Origin: JAVKBW01 sp964352715
GTDB lineage: Bacteria > Pseudomonadota > Alphaproteobacteria > UBA8366 > Aestuariispiraceae
NCBI GenBank assembly: GCA_964352715.1
Contig: CAYGSU010000012.1
Span: 3,860 to 67,859 of the forward strand
DNA: 64,000 nt
Direction of reading: 5' to 3'
In this document: positions 54,373 to 62,698 of the stretch, piece by piece
Position numbering within the stretch: position 1 is the stretch's first letter
How the letters are laid out: each line of letters begins with the position of its first letter
The notes under the pieces: model-generated
Seen by the model: only the letters and a program-made list of their open reading frames with translations
The model's database searches: none
What the model was told of the DNA's origin: nothing
Position numbers and translations under genes: made by a program

Positions 54373-55476
54373 ATGCTTGAACAGCCGCATTATATCGCCT
54401 CGGAAATCTACCGGCATTCAACCCTCGGCAATTATCACCCGCTTTCGATTCCCCGCGTATCCACCGTAACCGATCTGCTCCGTGCGCTCGGTTGGCTTGC
54501 CGACGGCCAGTACCACGAAAGCGCCGCCGCAACACCTGGCCAGTTGGCGCGGTTTCATACGCCCGAATATATCGATGCGGTACAGCGGGCCGAACGTGAC
54601 GGCGATTTGCCGGAACCGGAAAAGCAGCGATATCACCTCGGCGTTGACGGCAACCCGATTTACGCCACCATGTTCCGCCGTCCTGCGACGGCGTGCGGTG
54701 CGTCTCTTCTGGCAGTCGACCTGCTGAAAGACGGTGGGATCGTCCACTCGCCTGCCGGCGGCACGCATCATGGGCGGCCAGATCGGGCCAGCGGCTTCTG
54801 TTACTTTAACGATCCCGTGCTCGCCATCCTCGGCTTTCTCGACCAGGGGTTGGACCGCATCGCCTATGTCGATATCGACGCGCATCACGGCGATGGCGTT
54901 CAGGACGCATTCGAAAATGAAGAACGTGTTCTAACCGTCTCTATTCATGAAGAAAAACGATGGCCGAGAACGGGCGCTGCGGAAGACCGGGCGGGCGGTC
55001 AGGCGCGCAACATTCCGGTGCCGTCGCTGCTGAACGACGATGAGTTCCGTTACCTGCTGGAAACCGTGATCCTGCCGACGGTCGAACAGTTCTCGCCGCA
55101 GGCGCTTGTTCTGCAAGGCGGCTGTGACGGGCTGGCCGATGACCCGATGAGCCGGATGGGGTTGAGCAACCGGGCTTTGTGGCGGGCGGTATCCATGCTG
55201 AAGCCGCTGGCCCCGCGGTTCCTGTGCCTTGGCGGCGGCGGGTACAATCCGTGGGCAGTGGCGCGGTGCTGGGCCGGTTACTGGGCGCTGCTGAATGATA
55301 TCGACATTCCGGACGATCTGCCGCCGCCGGCGCAGGCGGTTCTGGAAGGCGTTTCCTGGACACACCGGCTTGGCCGAAACCCGCCGGCGTCGTGGAAAAC
55401 AACCTTGGCGGATGCGCCCAAACACGGGATGATCAGACAGGATGTCAAAGAAATCGGCCGGATTGTGATGCAATGA
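54373..55476 (+). CDS. Histone-deacetylase-superfamily protein (class II/AcuC-like)
   Basis: 367 aa from ATG 54373; the longer frame overlaps the ABC gene. Zinc deacetylase features: GTHHGRPDRASGFCYFND (His132/His133), YVDIDAHHGDGVQDAF (Asp169, His171), QGGCDGLADDPMSRMGLSN (third Asp) and LGGGGYNPWAVARCW with the catalytic Tyr. The architecture is that of the AcuC-like/class I branch rather than the polyamine branch at 7323. It would remove acyl groups from proteins such as acetyl-CoA synthetase or from small molecules. The stop overlaps the DUF192 ATG (ATGA). Confidence 0.9.
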   Translation: MLEQPHYIASEIYRHSTLGNYHPLSIPRVSTVTDLLRALGWLADGQYHESAAATPGQLARFHTPEYIDAVQRAERDGDLPEPEKQRYHLGVDGNPIYATMFRRPATACGASLLAVDLLKDGGIVHSPAGGTHHGRPDRASGFCYFNDPVLAILGFLDQGLDRIAYVDIDAHHGDGVQDAFENEERVLTVSIHEEKRWPRTGAAEDRAGGQARNIPVPSLLNDDEFRYLLETVILPTVEQFSPQALVLQGGCDGLADDPMSRMGLSNRALWRAVSMLKPLAPRFLCLGGGGYNPWAVARCWAGYWALLNDIDIPDDLPPPAQAVLEGVSWTHRLGRNPPASWKTTLADAPKHGMIRQDVKEIGRIVMQ

Positions 55477-55940
55477 CACGGCGCGGACTGATCGCAGTGC
55501 TTTCGCTCGTCCTGTTCTGGACGGTTCTTCCCGTACGGGCGCAGGATACGCTGCCGACCGGGCCGCTGGTGATCGAAACCGTCGATGGCGAGCGCCATGA
55601 ATTCACCGTTGAACTGGCGGCGACAGATGAACACCGCGCCGCCGGGCTGATGTACCGCCAGCAAATGGAAGCCGATGCCGGCATGATTTTCGATTACGGG
55701 CGCGATCGCCGAGCGTCGATGTGGATGCGCAACACCTATATTCCGCTCGACATGCTGTTCATCGCCGCGGACGGAACCATCAGAAACATCAAACAGCGCA
55801 CGGTGCCGTTTTCGGAAACCGCGATCCGATCGAAAGGCAAGGTGCGGGCGGTGCTGGAATTGAATGCCGGCACCGTTTCGCGGTTGGGCATCGAACCCGG
55901 CGATACCGTGCGGCATGCCGTATTCGGTAATCTCGAATAA
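55473..55940 (+). CDS. DUF192 exported protein
   Basis: 155 aa with a signal peptide (about 1-23, ends VRA). The mature DUF192 domain: FTVELAATDEHRAAGLMYRQ, GMIFDYGRDRRASMWMRNTYIPLDMLFI, IKQRTVPFSETAI, VRAVLELNAGTVSRLGIEPGD. This is a small conserved beta-barrel domain of unknown function, exported or periplasmic. The start ATG overlaps the HDAC-family stop, so it is translationally coupled; third gene of the Atm1-HDAC-DUF192 set. Confidence 0.92.
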   Translation: MTRRGLIAVLSLVLFWTVLPVRAQDTLPTGPLVIETVDGERHEFTVELAATDEHRAAGLMYRQQMEADAGMIFDYGRDRRASMWMRNTYIPLDMLFIAADGTIRNIKQRTVPFSETAIRSKGKVRAVLELNAGTVSRLGIEPGDTVRHAVFGNLE

Positions 55941-56224
55941 AAATGTATAGATTCTGGTGTTAAATTTCAGACAGCCGGAAACCGCGCCCTGCTTCTGGAA
56001 GAGAGGCGGGAAAATCAGGGGAATCGACAGAGAGTGGTGCAAGTTTTATTTGTTTTATGATTTTCGATACCGGTTAGATTGTCCTGACAACAAGACTATC
56101 TTCCTGCATATTAATTCAGAATCTATTCTTTAAGCTTGGTTTCGGTATTGGTCCGCGTGGATGGCGACCTATCTAAATCTTACGTTTTTCAGCTCAGTAA
56201 ACCCCGAGTCGGATACTGCCATAT

Positions 56225-57991
56225 ATGTCGACCGACCTGCATATCCCTATCATCGCCAATATTGGTCTGTTAGCAATTCTTGCCTGGATTGTGTCGTTTT
56301 TCAGCGCATCGTTGTTCAGAGATTTCCGAACGCGGGGATATCAGACACCACTTATCGTCGGTCTGACCTTCGGTGCCGGCGCCGCCCTTTTGATGAATAT
56401 TCCTGTCGAATTACAACAGGGAATAATCGGTGATGGCCGTGGGGCCCCCGTTCTTCTGTCCGGGATTATTGGTGGACCAGTCGCCGCACTGGTTGCCGGG
56501 ACGATCGCAGCAGCAATGCGATACTATATCGGCGGCGCCGGTGCGCCCGGTGGTGTCATCTATATTATCCTGTTTGCCGTTATCGGGTGTCTCTGGCGAT
56601 TTATTGCCGAAAAAAAGAATCTCAGGGCCATGCATTGGAGCAGGCTGATAGCTGTTGCCACCCTGGCGACAATTGTCACCATACCGGTTGTTTTCCTGCT
56701 TCCTGAAGCTGCACGGATGAACGTTATCGTTATCATCTGGCCGCAGTTGTTGGTCGCCAACATTTTGGGCAGCCTGATATTGGGGTCACTTGTAGAGCGC
56801 GAACGGCAGAGGGAGAAAATAAGCGCTGAACTTATAGAAAAAGAAAAACTGGCAACGCTGGGTGCTGATTCAAAAAGCCGGTTTCTTGCCGCCATGTCGC
56901 ACGAGATCCGCACGCCCATCAATACGATCATGGGCGCACTGCAGTTGCTGCAACAAAAAGTAACAAGTGACGAAGACAAGAAAGATATTAAGACGGCCCT
57001 GAATGCGGGTGATGTTTTGCTGTCGCTGATCGGTCAGGTTCTGGATTTTGCAAAAATTGAGGCCGGTGTTGTCTCCATTAATAAAGAGGCAGTCAGCATC
57101 AATGCGATTATCCATGATTTGTCTTCGATGTTTGGCAATCTCGCAAATGATAGGGGAATCACGATAAATTTTCATGACGACCTACCCGATGATACGGTTG
57201 TCAGCGCGGACCAGGCCAAAATTCGCCAGATTCTGATCAATCTGATCGGAAATGCGCTGAAGTTCACGGCGCAGGGACAAGTTGATGTCTACGCCCGGTC
57301 ATCGACGCAGGGCGGCGACGACATCGAACTTGAATTTGAGGTCAAGGATACTGGATCAGGTATTGCCCCTGACGATCACGACCTGATTTTCGATGAATTC
57401 GGGCAATCTGAATCAGGCAAGAACTTCACCGGCGGCACCGGCCTTGGCCTCAGCATCTCCCGCCAACTGGCTCATGCGATGAACGGCGAAATATCCGTCC
57501 AAAGTGACCTTGGAAAAGGAGCCAGCTTTTTCCTGCGCCTGAATGTTTCGCGTGCGGCTGTTACAGATATTGTTCACGCGGAGGAGGAAGTTGAGACGCC
57601 TGCCGGAGGATTATGGATTCTTTTGGCTGAAGACAATGATATCAACAGGGTGTTGGCCACCAGAATGCTGGAGGCGGAAGGGCATGAGGTCGTCGGCGTT
57701 GAAGACGGCCAGATGGCGGTGGATCTCATTGTTAAAGAGCGTCAGAAATTCGATCTCGTATTCATGGACATTCAAATGCCTCGTCTGTGCGGCGATGAAG
57801 CAACCCAGATCATCATCAGGGAAGTCGACGCGGCAGATCGACCCCCCATCATCGCTTTGACCGCTAATGCGCTAACAGAACAGATGGAAAGCTACAGAAA
57901 AATTGGAATGACAGATGTCCTGACCAAGCCTGTGCAAATAACCGAAATGCGGCGAATGATCGCCCGCTATGCCGTACATAATCAGCGCTGA
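56225..57991 (+). CDS. LytS-like membrane hybrid sensor histidine kinase
   Basis: 588 aa. The N-terminal sensor (about 8-195) has five to six transmembrane helices of 5TMR-LYT type, with APVLLSGIIGGPVAALVAG and MRYYIGGAGAPGGVIYIILF recalling LytS/YehU sensors. A short linker precedes HisKA with His226 (MSHEIRTPINT), HATPase (VKDTGSGIAPDDHD and TGGTGLGLSISRQLA) and a receiver with Asp515 (VFMDIQMP). LytS proteins usually carry a HisKA_7-type kinase and pair with LytTR regulators; here the sensor is joined to a HisKA/receiver phosphorelay. No adjacent response regulator or Hpt. The start has only a weak ribosome site. Confidence 0.9.
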   Translation: MSTDLHIPIIANIGLLAILAWIVSFFSASLFRDFRTRGYQTPLIVGLTFGAGAALLMNIPVELQQGIIGDGRGAPVLLSGIIGGPVAALVAGTIAAAMRYYIGGAGAPGGVIYIILFAVIGCLWRFIAEKKNLRAMHWSRLIAVATLATIVTIPVVFLLPEAARMNVIVIIWPQLLVANILGSLILGSLVERERQREKISAELIEKEKLATLGADSKSRFLAAMSHEIRTPINTIMGALQLLQQKVTSDEDKKDIKTALNAGDVLLSLIGQVLDFAKIEAGVVSINKEAVSINAIIHDLSSMFGNLANDRGITINFHDDLPDDTVVSADQAKIRQILINLIGNALKFTAQGQVDVYARSSTQGGDDIELEFEVKDTGSGIAPDDHDLIFDEFGQSESGKNFTGGTGLGLSISRQLAHAMNGEISVQSDLGKGASFFLRLNVSRAAVTDIVHAEEEVETPAGGLWILLAEDNDINRVLATRMLEAEGHEVVGVEDGQMAVDLIVKERQKFDLVFMDIQMPRLCGDEATQIIIREVDAADRPPIIALTANALTEQMESYRKIGMTDVLTKPVQITEMRRMIARYAVHNQR

Positions 57992-58009
57992 AACCAACGG
58001 ATTGGCCGA

Positions 58010-58672
58010 TTACAGCTTCCGGGCCAGCGTCAGCCCGTCGCCGATCGGGATCATGGCGATTTCCACCCGGTCGTCGCGAGCGATTTTTTCGTTGAGCGCG
58101 CGGAGCGCAACCGTGTCTTCATCGGTATCCGACGGGTCCACGACAGCACCGCTCCACAGCACGTTATCGATACCGATCACGCCATTCGGGCGCAGCAGGG
58201 TCAGCAATTTTTCGTAATAGGTGTCGTAGCCGGTCTTGTCGGCATCGATAAAGGCGAAGTCGACTTTTCCCGTCATGCCGTCGGCGATCAGGCTGTCCAG
58301 TGTTTCCGACGCCGGGGCGATACGCAGATCGATCTTGTCGGCAACACCGGCTTGCTGCCAGAACGGTTTGCCGATGTCGGTCCATTCGTCGCTGACATCG
58401 CAGCAGATGATCTTGCCGTCAGCGGGCAGGGCGCTTGCAACCGCCAGGGCGCTGTAGCCGGTGAACGTGCCGACCTCGATGCACAGGCGCGCATTCATCA
58501 GCTTCACCAGGATAGACATGAACGCGCCCTGTTCCGGGGAAATCTGCATGACGCCGTACGACATCGGGGCGGTTTTCTCGCGCAGGCCGCGCTGGGCATC
58601 GCTTTCGCGATAGGCGACGGTGGAAACATACGCGGCAAGGCTTTCGCTGAGGCCGATTTGTGTTGACGACAT
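58010..58672 (-). CDS. SAM-dependent O-methyltransferase (class I, caffeoyl-CoA OMT family)
   Basis: 220 aa from ATG 58672; the open frame runs on into the divergent lipoprotein gene and is not used. Methyltransf_3 features: ISPEQGAFMSILVKLMNARL, IEVGTFTGYSALAVASALP (SAM motif I), VDFAFIDADKTGYDTYYEKL (metal-binding Asp) and GVIGIDNVLWSGAVVDPSD (Asn/Asp metal ligands). It is a divalent-metal-dependent catechol-type methyltransferase. The physiological substrate is unknown. It is divergent from the lipoprotein gene, 115 bases apart. Confidence 0.93.
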   Translation of the reverse strand: MSSTQIGLSESLAAYVSTVAYRESDAQRGLREKTAPMSYGVMQISPEQGAFMSILVKLMNARLCIEVGTFTGYSALAVASALPADGKIICCDVSDEWTDIGKPFWQQAGVADKIDLRIAPASETLDSLIADGMTGKVDFAFIDADKTGYDTYYEKLLTLLRPNGVIGIDNVLWSGAVVDPSDTDEDTVALRALNEKIARDDRVEIAMIPIGDGLTLARKL

Positions 58673-58787
58673 GGAAGTTTCACTTTCTGAATTGGGATAG
58701 ATCGTGTGACTTGATGCCAGAAATCCGCTATATCTAGCGTTGATTGCGAGCATTGTCGGAATATGCGGGATATTGTCGGGGAAATCC

Positions 58788-59471
58788 ATGAGCTTGTTTG
58801 AACACCGGGCGAAGATCTTTCGGCGTGCCCTAACAATGGCGGTGACCGGTGCTGCCGTAGCCTTGCTGGCGACCAGCTGCTCTGACCCGTTCGAATCCTC
58901 GCCGCTGCTGACGGGCAATACATTCGACCGCTATAACAGCATGGCTGTTCCTTATCCGGATTCTGAAAACGTCAATATCAGCTACGAGTTCGGGTTCACG
59001 GACACCGTTGTCATTACAGTTCCCGGCGAGTTTACCGGTGAGGCCTGGCTGTTCAGCGAAAACAGCGCCGCTATTCCGGAACGGTTCGTGACCTTGCAGC
59101 TTGTCGAACCAGTGACGGATGCGACTTTGGAGGTCGGTCGGGAACTTTCCGTCGGCAAGGGCGTGTTCACCGTCAAGGATTACTGTGTTACCCGGTCAGC
59201 CACCAAAAGCCCGCTTGTTGTAAAACCCTACATCTCCGCGCTTCTTGAAAACGGGTTTGCGTTGTCTGATGCGCTGTACGTTCGCCGTTTCGTCTCCAAA
59301 AGGGTCGGCCTGGACGGCAAACGGCTGGATGTCGTTTTCGTCGAGGACATCGTGCGGAAGGGCTACGATTGTTCGATGCTTGGCGATATGAGCGAAACCG
59401 AAGGCGAGATCGGCGATTTCATAGAGCTTCTACGATCACGCGGCGACCGCAGCTTCGAAGTCGTCGGATAG
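58788..59471 (+). CDS. Lipoprotein of unknown function
   Basis: 227 aa from ATG 58788 (GGGGA upstream). The signal peptide ends LLATSC with lipid Cys at 31. The mature part of about 195 residues has beta-strand patterns (FGFTDTVVITVPGEFTGEAW) and charged C-terminal helices, with two further Cys (VKDYCVT, GYDCSML) that could form a disulfide. No family is recognised. It ends 2 bases from the convergent beta-propeller gene. Confidence 0.75.
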   Translation: MSLFEHRAKIFRRALTMAVTGAAVALLATSCSDPFESSPLLTGNTFDRYNSMAVPYPDSENVNISYEFGFTDTVVITVPGEFTGEAWLFSENSAAIPERFVTLQLVEPVTDATLEVGRELSVGKGVFTVKDYCVTRSATKSPLVVKPYISALLENGFALSDALYVRRFVSKRVGLDGKRLDVVFVEDIVRKGYDCSMLGDMSETEGEIGDFIELLRSRGDRSFEVVG

Positions 59472-59473
59472 CC

Positions 59474-60775
59474 TTACTGGGCTGCCTGGCCGATAGCGGT
59501 TTCGCTATGTCCGAGATTTCCACGGGAATCGAGCCGTAACAGCCAGCCGTCTTCCCGACCGGCGCCCCGGCTGGTCGTATAGCCGGCAAGCGCAAGGCCG
59601 CCATCGGGTGCGACAGTGATGGCCAGGGTCTGATCCCATTGCGAACCGCCATACAGCCGGAACCAGTCCAGCGCGCCGTTTTCCGTCAGCCCGATCACCC
59701 AGGCATCCGCACTGCCGGCCCCGCGTGACGATGTGCTGCCGGCCAGCGCGTAGCCGCCGCCGGGCTGTGCCTGGATTGACCAGACGCTGTCATCCTTGTC
59801 ACCCTTCAGGTCTTTCTGCCAGCGCGCATCGCCGCGCAATCCCAGGCCGACGACAATCACATTGTCGCGGATGGAGTTGTCGTCTTGCGTGACACCTGCC
59901 GCCGCCACGCCGCCGTCCGGCGAGGCGGTGATACCGGTCAGTATGGTGAATGGACCCTGATCGATCATCCGCTGCCAATCCTGTTCGCCGTCCATATCAA
60001 CCTGCACGACCATGCCGCGATAGCGCCCGGTGCGTTCCGACTGATGATAGCCGGCGAGGGTGATACCGGTAACGTCACCGGTTTTCCCGTCGCGCCGCAG
60101 CGCGATGGCGTTGACGCCGTCATCGCGGCTGCCGCCGTAGGTACGGTCCCACAGCATTTTGCCTGTGTCGTCGAGCCGGATCAGCCAGCCATCGCGGTCG
60201 CCCGCGCCTTTCGAATTCGTGAAACCGGCGACAACGGCGCCGCCATCGGGCAGGGCCTTGATCGCATGCGCCCGTTCTATGCCGCGCCCGCCATAGGTCT
60301 TCTGCCAGAACAGCCTTCCGTCGGCATCCAGCCGCAGGACCCAGAAATCGATGCCTTTGCCCAGCAGTGTCGTCGTATGGCCGGCAACGATCAGACCGCC
60401 ATCCGGCGTTCGGTCCGCGGAAAACATCCGGTCGACGCCTTTCGTGCCGAAGGTGCGCTTCCAGACCGGTTCACCGGCCCGGTCGACGCGCATGACCCAG
60501 GTGTCAAAATCGCCCTTGCCGGTCGATTTGGTGTGGCCGGCCACGAAGAAGCCGCCGTTGTTGTCAGGCACGATGGTTTCGATGCGGTCGGCGCGGTTGC
60601 CACCATAGGTACGATCCCACATGCAGGGTGTCCGGTCTTCGGGGCAAACAATAGCGGGCTCTGCCTGCGGCGTGCTCGTCTGAGGCGCGGCCTGTTGCCC
60701 GGCCGGTGGGATATCCGTCACGGCGGCCGGCGTTGCGAATCCGATGGCGGCAACAAGAAATGGTTTCAGGAACAT
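59474..60775 (-). CDS. Secreted seven-repeat beta-propeller-like protein
   Basis: 433 aa with a signal peptide (about 1-19), a Pro/Gln/Ala linker and a CPEDRTPC pair, probably a disulfide. Seven consecutive repeats of about 52 residues follow, each with the pattern W-x2-TYGG-x2-D, a PDGG-AGxT core, and a G-x-D-xWxxRLD-xxG end. Repeats 1-3, 6 and 7 are well conserved; 4 and 5 are degenerate. Seven copies fit a closed seven-bladed propeller. The family resembles exported DGG/delta-60-like repeat proteins; its ligand is unknown. There is no enzymatic motif and no membrane anchor beyond the signal. It is convergent with the lipoprotein. Confidence 0.82.
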   Translation of the reverse strand: MFLKPFLVAAIGFATPAAVTDIPPAGQQAAPQTSTPQAEPAIVCPEDRTPCMWDRTYGGNRADRIETIVPDNNGGFFVAGHTKSTGKGDFDTWVMRVDRAGEPVWKRTFGTKGVDRMFSADRTPDGGLIVAGHTTTLLGKGIDFWVLRLDADGRLFWQKTYGGRGIERAHAIKALPDGGAVVAGFTNSKGAGDRDGWLIRLDDTGKMLWDRTYGGSRDDGVNAIALRRDGKTGDVTGITLAGYHQSERTGRYRGMVVQVDMDGEQDWQRMIDQGPFTILTGITASPDGGVAAAGVTQDDNSIRDNVIVVGLGLRGDARWQKDLKGDKDDSVWSIQAQPGGGYALAGSTSSRGAGSADAWVIGLTENGALDWFRLYGGSQWDQTLAITVAPDGGLALAGYTTSRGAGREDGWLLRLDSRGNLGHSETAIGQAAQ

Positions 60776-61013
60776 GGCGATACCGTGACCTTCCGGTTGA
60801 CTGTGACCCTTCCCCGATTACAGGAGTCTGACAAAAAGCGCACGAGGTGCGCAAGAAGAAAATGTCAATTATGTTACATAGAGAGGTTAATTGCCTGTAA
60901 TTAAATAAAATAAAGGTTAACAACACTGGTTGGCTTCAGCGCTATTTCGGCCGCAACCGGGAAGTTTCGGTATGAATTTTCACGAATCCGGCAGGTACTC
61001 ACCGATTATCGCT

Positions 61014-61027
61014 TATGTGATCACGTA
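61014..61027. promoter_or_regulatory. Degenerate TGTGATCAC palindrome, distal site
   Basis: TATGTGATCACGTA, symmetric except one pair. It shares TGTGATCAC with the perfect palindrome 105 bases downstream (centre to centre). Confidence 0.45.
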
Positions 61028-61117
61028 TTGATTATGCAGATGATGGCGAGAGACGGCGGGAATGCAGGAAAGCCGAATACCTGAAGGGGTCTCAGGGTGG
61101 TCAATCAAGGCTTGCCA

Positions 61118-61133
61118 AACTGTGATCACAGTT
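61118..61133. promoter_or_regulatory. Perfect 16-base palindrome, likely operator
   Basis: AACTGTGATCACAGTT is exactly self-complementary. It lies 115 bases before the cupin gene's ATG. It lacks the 6-base spacer of CRP sites, so a GntR-type or other dimeric regulator is more likely. Confidence 0.6.
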
Positions 61134-61247
61134 GATAGCGTCCGGATCGATTGTCGGCGCAGCCGGCGGTGACGATTCCCGGGGAACGGCAGTCAGCACT
61201 TCGCTTCGTTTCCTTTCCTGAACTTCAACCCGAGAAAGGGACGCCTC

Positions 61248-61661
61248 ATGCCAAGCCCAACCCTGTACAAGTTCGACGACATCAAACCCCGCCTGGATAA
61301 CCTCGAAGAGGGCAAATCCTATATCAAGGCGTGGATTTCGACCCATAACAGCACGTCAATGACCGGTGGTCTGAACTTCCTCAACAAGTGCTCCGTGCCG
61401 TGGCATCTGACCGTGGACGAGATCGTTTACTGCATGGAAGGCAACTTCCGTCTTGCGGTCGAGAACGAGGACGGCACGGAAGACAATTACACGCTCAGCC
61501 CGGGCGATGTGATCTGGATGCCGAAGGGCATGCATATCCGCTACGAATGCGACGAAAAATGTGTCATCTTCTATGCTGTCTATCCGGTTGACTGGAAAGC
61601 GCAGCAAGGCATCACCTTCGTGCCTGGCGTTGACGTCAACGATCCGGTCAAGCCGCGCTGA
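61248..61661 (+). CDS. EutQ-like cupin protein
   Basis: 137 aa single-domain cupin. WHLTVDEIVYCMEGNFRLAV supplies one cupin motif and LSPGDVIWMPKGMHIRYEC the other; the N-terminus (KPRLDNLEEGKSYIKAWI) matches the EutQ group. EutQ of enteric bacteria is an acetate-kinase-like factor in ethanolamine microcompartments, but stand-alone EutQ-type cupins occur without any eut genes, as here. AAAGGGA precedes the ATG. A short intergenic region separates it from the DapA-family gene in the same direction. Confidence 0.8.
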   Translation: MPSPTLYKFDDIKPRLDNLEEGKSYIKAWISTHNSTSMTGGLNFLNKCSVPWHLTVDEIVYCMEGNFRLAVENEDGTEDNYTLSPGDVIWMPKGMHIRYECDEKCVIFYAVYPVDWKAQQGITFVPGVDVNDPVKPR

Positions 61662-61777
61662 CCCGGCAACCCCTGTTCGCCCGAATGCTGCATTTGACGC
61701 CGCTTACGGAATGGCGTTTCTTGCGGTATTCGGTGCAAACAACTGTAACGACCCCCTAGATCAAGGAAATTCCGTCC

Positions 61778-62692
61778 ATGGCTTTCGAACCGTTCCGCGG
61801 CGTCATCGCGCCGAACCTGACCCCGTTCAACAAAGATCTCAGCGTCGCGACCGACCTGTATGTTGCGCTCGGCAATGCGCTGCTGGATGGCCCCTGCGCC
61901 GCAATTGCGCCGTTCGGCACCACCGGCGAGGCGCTGTCCGTCGGGTCGCAGGAACGCATCGACGCCATTGACGCGTTGATCAAGTCCGGCGCGGATCCGG
62001 CCCGCATGGTGCCGGGCACCGGCCTTACCAACCTGCCGGAAACCGTTGCCCTGTCGCAGGCCTGTCTCGACCGCGGTTGCGCCGCCGTGATGACCTTGCC
62101 GCCGTTCTACTTCAAGGGCGTGTCTGATGAAGGTCTGTATTCCTATTTCGCGGAATTGATATCCCGCATCGACCGGTCGAACTGCCGGATTTTCCTGTAT
62201 CACATTCCGCAGATTGCCGGCGTCGGCATTCCGGTCTCGGTTGCGGCCCGCCTGCGCAAGGATTTCCCGGATGAGATCGTCGGCATCAAGGACAGCTCCG
62301 GCGACCTCGAAAACACGCTGGCGCTGCTCGATATCGACGGGCTGATCGTCTATTCCGGCTCCGAACTGCCGTTACGCGAAACCATGGCCAAAGGCGCGAC
62401 AGGCTGCATTTCCGCCACCGCCAATCTGAACGGCCAGGGCATCGCCGATGTCATCAGGATGATCGCGAACGGCGAAACGGAAGGCCTAGATGACCGTTTC
62501 GGCGAAATGAAGAAGATCCGCATGACGTTCCAGGATTATGCGCCGATACCCGCCCAGAAGCGCCTTCTGGCGATGTCGACCGGCGATGACCGCTGGGCCA
62601 TCGTGCGGCCGCCGTTGATGAGCATGGATGCGACGAAAGGGAAGAGCCTGTCGGATGCGCTGGGCAATGACTTTTCCATAATGAAAATCTGA
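61778..62692 (+). CDS. DapA-family (dihydrodipicolinate synthase / NAL subgroup) aldolase
   Basis: 304 aa TIM-barrel class I aldolase. APFGTTGEALSV (residues 45-56) binds the pyruvate carboxylate; the catalytic Tyr141 is in FLYHIPQ and the Schiff-base Lys171 in IVGIKDSSGD. Sequence features outside these motifs do not point to lysine-pathway DapA in particular; N-acetylneuraminate lyase, KDG aldolase or hydratase-aldolase roles are equally possible. The context (cupin, peptidase-like gene) favours a catabolic enzyme. It is convergent with the M28-like gene, 6 bases apart. Confidence 0.87.
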   Translation: MAFEPFRGVIAPNLTPFNKDLSVATDLYVALGNALLDGPCAAIAPFGTTGEALSVGSQERIDAIDALIKSGADPARMVPGTGLTNLPETVALSQACLDRGCAAVMTLPPFYFKGVSDEGLYSYFAELISRIDRSNCRIFLYHIPQIAGVGIPVSVAARLRKDFPDEIVGIKDSSGDLENTLALLDIDGLIVYSGSELPLRETMAKGATGCISATANLNGQGIADVIRMIANGETEGLDDRFGEMKKIRMTFQDYAPIPAQKRLLAMSTGDDRWAIVRPPLMSMDATKGKSLSDALGNDFSIMKI

Positions 62693-62698
62693 TCCACC

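Larger units (their letters stand above)
60776..61247. other. Intergenic region with two palindromic sites
   Basis: 472 bases between the divergent propeller gene and the EutQ-like cupin gene. The part near 60880-60930 is very AT-rich and likely contains the propeller gene's promoter. The half nearest the cupin gene holds the two TGTGATCAC palindromes listed separately. No gene or RNA is supported. Confidence 0.55.

Noticed and set aside
61118..61133. CRP/FNR site
   Set aside because: TGTGATCACA lacks the central spacer between half-sites expected for CRP or FNR.
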